From Dehalococcoidia bacterium (GTDB taxonomy: Bacteria; Chloroflexota; Dehalococcoidia; GIF9; UBA5629), in assembly GCA_016927965.1 (NCBI GenBank), contig JAFGLP010000141.1:1-20174 (forward strand): a DNA stretch of 20,174 bases, in the 5' to 3' direction. The notes under the pieces are model-generated. The model saw nothing but the letters and a program-made list of their open reading frames with translations, did not search any database and was not told the DNA's origin. Positions 17,441 through 20,174 of the stretch are shown here, in pieces. Position numbers and translations under genes: made by a program. Within the stretch, counting starts at the first letter, position 1; each line of letters starts with the position of its first letter.

Positions 17441-18079
17441 TTAGCTTTTCTTCTGGCGACTGACGCCTTTTCCAGCTAAGAACAGGTTGCACAGGGTCGA
17501 AATCAGGAGTTTCCTGAGTTTTTTCGCTTCATCCCCTGTAATCCCGGGATAATCTGGAATTGAGACTAAAATACCATTCAGGGACGATTGAAAAAGGAGC
17601 GCATTAACTTGCAGGTCGCCGGGGACTTTGCTCTTTTTCATAGCTTCTTCAATAACAGCACGTATGTCGCTTCCGACAGCCGTTATTTTTTTCAGCGCTT
17701 TTGGGCTGAACTGGGCGTGCAGGACGAACTGCGTGAACATGTTGTAAGTATCATATTCAATGAAAGCATTGGCTGTCTTTCTGAGGACATCGGTATCACA
17801 TTCCCTGATTATTTTTTTCGCCAGTTCAATTGAACGTCTGGCACGCCGTTCAGATATCTCAAGGAACATGTCCTGTTGATCTTTGAAATAAGTATAAATG
17901 GAAGCCGCAGAAATACCTGCCTCCGCAGCAATTTTACGTATATTCACTTCGTTATACGGCATAGATTCATAGACCCTCTCCGCCGCATCAAGAATTATAG
18001 CCTTACGACGCTCACGTTCTTCTTTCCTCAAACCAGGGAAAGTCTGCACTTTTTTAACTGCCCTTTTAATCTCTTTCAT
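17441..18079 (-). CDS. TetR/AcrR family transcriptional regulator
   Basis: One-domain-pair repressor type: N-terminal helix-turn-helix DNA-binding domain and C-terminal ligand/dimer domain. The TetR_N segment runs from about 'KAIILDAAERVYES' (26-39) through 'NIRKIAAEAGISAASIYTYFKDQQDMFLEI' (46-75), with the recognition helix around 57-65. A basic, Lys/Arg-rich stretch of 25 residues precedes it. The remaining residues to 212 look helical and show no motif that names a ligand. No Shine-Dalgarno stands before the ATG at 18079; a GTG at codon 11 is an alternative but also lacks a well-placed site. It is divergent from the lipoprotein gene over 343 bases, the usual layout for a TetR repressor and its target; the palindrome at 18227-18246 is the candidate operator. 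Confidence 0.9.
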   Translation of the reverse strand: MKEIKRAVKKVQTFPGLRKEERERRKAIILDAAERVYESMPYNEVNIRKIAAEAGISAASIYTYFKDQQDMFLEISERRARRSIELAKKIIRECDTDVLRKTANAFIEYDTYNMFTQFVLHAQFSPKALKKITAVGSDIRAVIEEAMKKSKVPGDLQVNALLFQSSLNGILVSIPDYPGITGDEAKKLRKLLISTLCNLFLAGKGVSRQKKS

Positions 18080-18120
18080 TATTATTAAATATCAACAACA
18101 ATTCCACGTATCTCGAAACT

Positions 18121-18126
18121 ATTATA
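18121..18126 (-). promoter_or_regulatory. Possible -10 box for tetR
   Basis: On the minus strand these bases read TATAAT, the consensus -10, about 41 bases before the tetR ATG. No -35 resembling TTGACA lies 16-18 bases further upstream, so the assignment rests on the -10 alone. It is about 100 bases away from the palindrome over the divergent promoter, so that palindrome would not directly overlap this promoter. Confidence 0.3.
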
Positions 18127-18210
18127 TATGAAACGGCCGACTGCCGCTTTTAAGGCTGTTCCCCGCACTGATGTCGAGGCATTCCCTGCCAGGCCATATA
18201 ACATGCCTTT

Positions 18211-18251
18211 ATTGACATTATAAACGATGTTTGATAAAGTGAACATAGTTT
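18211..18251 (+). promoter_or_regulatory. Promoter with overlapping palindromic operator, copy 1 (binding-protein gene)
   Basis: A perfect -35 TTGACA (18212-18217) is followed after 17 bases by TAAAGT (18235-18240), a 4/6 match to the -10. Overlying the -10 is an imperfect palindrome ATGTTTG-N6-TGAACAT (18227-18246), whose outer five bases on each side (ATGTT/AACAT) are perfect complements. Nearly the same arrangement, with identical spacing from TTGACA to the palindrome, recurs at 19878-19918 before the FAD-oxidase gene. A repressor bound here would block polymerase. The divergent TetR protein is the natural candidate, by inference. Confidence 0.6.
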
Positions 18252-18281
18252 TTAGCATTAACATATTCAGGCAGAGGAAAT

Positions 18282-18311
18282 ATGAAGGGAAATATATTGT
18301 GGGCCTGCTGA
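18282..18311 (+). other. Nine-codon upstream reading frame in the lipoprotein mRNA leader
   Basis: ATG-to-TGA frame encoding MKGNILWAC, preceded by AGAGG (18273-18277) four bases before the ATG. It lies inside the predicted transcript from the promoter at 18211, about 110 bases before the lipoprotein start. It could be a leader peptide, but a frame this short with a Shine-Dalgarno-like stretch can occur by chance. Confidence 0.2.
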
Positions 18312-18422
18312 TTTAAGGTAAAAAGGTCGAGCACACCGTAGAGTTAAGCCACTAATTCATACAACCGTAAACAATGTATCAGCGTTATATTAGCAAGATC
18401 TAATAATCAGGAGATATCTGCC

Positions 18423-19679
18423 ATGCAAATTAAAAAAGTGTTGACTTACCTTGTACCGATCGCTTGCATATTGAGTCTGTTGAGCATTACAGCCTGCGGA
18501 GATGGAGCACAGCCTCCAGAGGAACAGAAGACATTAAAACTCGGCTGCATCATGCCGTTCAGCGGGTCTGCAGCAATGTACGGCGAGAGGGGCAGGCAGA
18601 CAGTTGATTGCTATGTTGAGCTCCTCAATGAGGACGGCGGCGTGAAAATAGGCGACGACACCTATAAAATCGATCTTCTGTGGGGTGACGGCCAATGGAC
18701 GCCTGCCGGGGCTGCTGCCGCTGCCCGCAAGCTGATCTATGATGATGATATTATCGCTATCGTAGGTTACATCGGTCCCGGGTTTTCAGCCCTTAGCCCT
18801 GTCACCAACCCGGAGAAAGTCATATTGATCACCAGGACGGGCAGTCTTATTTACTCCCCCAAGAAAGACCCCTATGTTGTATTCGGCACACCTACAGGAG
18901 AGATAACATTAAACCAGGCGCTGGCAGTAATGGATGCCAACCCCAATCTGCATACCCTCTGCTGGACCGGGTCAACCGATGACCGCCGCATCTCTGAATC
19001 TGCTTTTGAAGTCGTCGATAAGATGTTTCTGAATGATTTCGGCATTAAAAACATACGTGTTTACTACCCGGTAGGCACTACCAATTTCACACCCTATATC
19101 AGCAAGATGGCAGAACTGGAGACCGAGGTAATATTTCTGGGCGGCACGATACTTGAGGTTGCACTGATGGCCAAGCAGAGATGGGAGATGGGCTATAAAT
19201 GGCCCATCGGACACACATCCGACAGCCTGGTTGATATACTTTTCGGCATTTGCGGCAAAGAAGCTGCACAGGGTATCATGGGCAACCGCATTAATCCGCT
19301 GGAGTTAAAAAAGGTCACTGTAGCGCCAAAATACATGGATATGACCCAGTGCATCCTCGACAGGTATGAAAATAATTACGGAAAACCACTGGATAACTAC
19401 GGGACATTCTCGACTGCCGTAACGCAGCTTTCACAGTATATTGAATGTGCGCAGAGCATCGGCACCACCGATCCTGATCAAATGATGAAGGCCTTTTATG
19501 GCGGCACGTTTGATTCCTTCGTAGGCAACTATACCTATACCGGGTCCAAAACATATGGTGAACCGATAGTCTTCGGTTCACCCTGCTCAATGGGCATTAT
19601 TAAGGGGGACGAGGATGTTTATCTCGGCGAGTACCCCCTCAAGGATGCCGATATGTGGTACGACTACATGACTAAATAA
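18423..19679 (+). CDS. ABC transporter substrate-binding lipoprotein, branched-chain amino acid (Peripla_BP_6/LivJ) family
   Basis: Extracytoplasmic receptor for a high-affinity uptake ABC transporter of the HAAT type, whose members bind branched-chain amino acids, amides, urea or aromatic/organic acids; the ligand here is not readable. Signal: Lys4-Lys5, a hydrophobic stretch at 6-22 and lipobox Ile-Thr-Ala-Cys with lipidated Cys25. The mature protein opens 'LKLGCIMPFSGSAAMYGERGRQT', the family start, and has 'AAAARKLIYDDDIIAIVGYIGPGFSALSPV' near 99-128. 418 residues is usual. AGGAG stands 9 bases before the ATG. No permease or ATPase gene lies in the window: a strong terminator follows after 57 bases, so it is probably monocistronic. 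Divergent from tetR; shares its promoter module with the downstream oxidase gene. Confidence 0.9.
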   Translation: MQIKKVLTYLVPIACILSLLSITACGDGAQPPEEQKTLKLGCIMPFSGSAAMYGERGRQTVDCYVELLNEDGGVKIGDDTYKIDLLWGDGQWTPAGAAAAARKLIYDDDIIAIVGYIGPGFSALSPVTNPEKVILITRTGSLIYSPKKDPYVVFGTPTGEITLNQALAVMDANPNLHTLCWTGSTDDRRISESAFEVVDKMFLNDFGIKNIRVYYPVGTTNFTPYISKMAELETEVIFLGGTILEVALMAKQRWEMGYKWPIGHTSDSLVDILFGICGKEAAQGIMGNRINPLELKKVTVAPKYMDMTQCILDRYENNYGKPLDNYGTFSTAVTQLSQYIECAQSIGTTDPDQMMKAFYGGTFDSFVGNYTYTGSKTYGEPIVFGSPCSMGIIKGDEDVYLGEYPLKDADMWYDYMTK

Positions 19680-19736
19680 GTCGAAGGTTTCACCAAGCAG
19701 CTAAATACCTGTAAATCACATAAATACATTTGCCAG

Positions 19737-19773
19737 GGAAAGGCAGGGGAGAACTCCCCTGCCTTTCCTTTTT
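19737..19773 (+). terminator. Strong intrinsic terminator after the binding-protein gene
   Basis: A perfect 14-base-pair stem (GGAAAGGCAGGGGA, 19737-19750, against TCCCCTGCCTTTCC, 19755-19768) closes on a four-base loop GAAC and is followed by TTTTT (19769-19773). It starts 57 bases after the lipoprotein stop. This should end the lipoprotein transcript and separate it from the oxidase gene. Confidence 0.95.
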
Positions 19774-19877
19774 ACCTGCATACTGGCACTATCCTTTATC
19801 TCGGAAGAATTAGCTGTTGCAACTGCATATGTTTATACGTATCCAGCCACCTATTTAGAAGCAGAACTCGAAACACC

Positions 19878-19918
19878 ATTGACAGCATGATTTATGTTTG
19901 TTAGACTGAACATTGTTT
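19878..19918 (+). promoter_or_regulatory. Promoter with overlapping palindromic operator, copy 2 (FAD-oxidase gene)
   Basis: TTGACA (19879-19884), a 17-base spacer and TAGACT (19902-19907) form a promoter like copy 1. The palindrome ATGTTTG-N6-TGAACAT (19894-19913) matches copy 1 at 17 of 20 bases, both 7-base arms being identical, and begins at exactly the same distance (15 bases) from the first base of TTGACA. By my count 31 of 41 bases agree over the whole module, including GTTT after the right arm; the mismatches are mostly in the spacer. That pattern points to conserved function in the -35 and the operator. Confidence 0.6.
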
Positions 19919-20046
19919 ATGGTTTTGCATATTTCCATAGTTGACATCATCGGCTGCATCAATAACCGGCAATGACAGGTGTTCATCTTTACGGTTCAGC
20001 TTCAAGTTTAAGATTAAAAATACAATAAAAACAAAGGAGATAGTTG

Positions 20047-20174
20047 ATGGCTGTTACAACCGACCTGGCCAAATTGATTGGCAAAGAAAAGGTACTGGAC
20101 GGCGGGGACGTGACCGAAGCTTACTCGAAAGATATGAGCTTCGCAAGACCAATGCCCTCCCGCTGCGTGGTTAA
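20047..20174 (+). CDS. Probable FAD-linked oxidase (GlcD/FAD_binding_4 type), N-terminal fragment
   Basis: Only the first 42 codons are in the window. The product begins MAVTTDLAKLIGKEKVLDG and continues with 'VTEAYSKDMSFARPMPSRCVV'. The pattern 'L-x-x-I/L-G-x-E-x-V', then 'Y-S-x-D-x-S', then 'P...V-V' matches the N-terminus of glycolate-oxidase GlcD-like and D-lactate dehydrogenase-like flavoproteins, which oxidise 2-hydroxy acids; the FAD-binding core is outside the window, so this is a probable, not certain, call. AAAGGAG seven bases before the ATG fixes the start. A different frame open from 19941 through the window end is a shadow. The gene has its own promoter, sharing a palindromic module with the binding-protein gene upstream. 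Confidence 0.65.
   Translation, partial: MAVTTDLAKLIGKEKVLDGGDVTEAYSKDMSFARPMPSRCVV

Larger units (their letters stand above)
18080..18422. other. 343-base divergent intergenic region (tetR / binding-protein gene)
   Basis: No full gene is seen here. From left to right it holds a possible tetR -10 on the minus strand, an inverted repeat AGGCAT/ATGCCT with a 20-base spacer (18177-18182 and 18203-18208) just upstream of a perfect TTGACA, the promoter/operator module at 18211-18251, a nine-codon reading frame at 18282, and the AGGAG ribosome-binding site (18409-18413) nine bases before the lipoprotein ATG. A further short inverted repeat CATATT/AATATG (18262-18267 and 18279-18284) lies downstream of the promoter. 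The predicted 5' leader of the lipoprotein mRNA is about 175 bases, long enough to carry regulation. Confidence 0.6.
19680..20046. other. 367-base intergenic region before the FAD-oxidase gene
   Basis: No gene is supported here. It holds the terminator of the lipoprotein gene near its left end, an AT-rich stretch of about 100 bases in which I see nothing, the second copy of the promoter/operator module at 19878-19918, another TTGACA at 19941-19946 without a good -10 at 16-18 bases, and an AAAGGAG ribosome-binding site (20033-20039) seven bases before the oxidase ATG. The predicted 5' leader of the oxidase mRNA is about 130 bases. Confidence 0.6.

Noticed and set aside
18134..18150. Small hairpin CGGC/GCCG followed by TTTT
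   Set aside because: A four-base-pair stem is too weak, and there is no upstream plus-strand gene for it to terminate.
19941..19946. Second TTGACA before the oxidase gene as an alternative promoter
   Set aside because: No -10-like hexamer lies 16-18 bases downstream, whereas the TTGACA at 19879 has one plus the shared palindrome.
19941..20174. Plus-strand frame open to the window end
   Set aside because: The oxidase frame at 20047 has a strong Shine-Dalgarno and a family-like sequence in a different frame; this one has neither.
1..20174. CRISPR array, tRNA, rRNA, insertion sequence or phage genes
   Set aside because: No regularly spaced direct repeats, cloverleaf-like sequences, transposase or integrase motifs were found by reading either strand.

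Overview
The window reads as the chromosome of a free-living bacterium. The gene neighbourhood suggests Chloroflexota, perhaps class Dehalococcoidia: a cyclic-pathway arginine operon ending in rpe, a Zn-ribbon type L28 gene, and a fakA-degV-degV-recG-argS-trpS string. This placement is an impression from gene content and protein style, not a computed phylogeny. No tRNA, rRNA, insertion sequence, CRISPR array or phage gene was seen.

Layout. Bases 1-999 (+) hold the 3' part of a class I/II PLP aminotransferase. It converges, with 3 bases between stop codons, on a minus-strand cluster running from 10503 down to 1003: fakA, two tandem degV/fakB genes, recG, argS, trpS and an inositol-monophosphatase family gene. 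Most joints in this cluster are 0-20 bases or overlapping, so it is probably one transcription unit led by the fatty acid kinase genes. rpmB (L28, + strand, TTG start) diverges from fakA and its last bases overlap the end of rpe, which converges on it.

Bases 17285 down to 10776 (-) hold an arginine operon, argJ-argB-argD-argG-argH, closed by rpe. Genes overlap or are separated by at most about 20 bases. ArgJ (ornithine acetyltransferase), ArgB, ArgD, ArgG and ArgH supply the pathway except ArgC and ArgF (OTCase), which are not in the window.

Bases 17441-20174 form an accessory-looking region: a TetR-family regulator (-), a divergent lipoprotein of the branched-chain amino acid ABC transporter binding-protein family (+) closed by a strong terminator, and the first 42 codons of a probable FAD-linked oxidase (+). 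The binding-protein gene and the oxidase gene are separated by the terminator, yet each is preceded by nearly the same promoter module: TTGACA, then 15 bases from its first base an imperfect palindrome ATGTTTG-N6-TGAACAT lying over the -10 region. This looks like a two-promoter regulon, plausibly controlled by the neighbouring TetR protein, and is the most interesting observation here.

Several starts were moved from the longest open frame on ribosome-binding-site and family grounds: trpS (2791), argS (4506), the second degV (8006) and argD (TTG at 15285).
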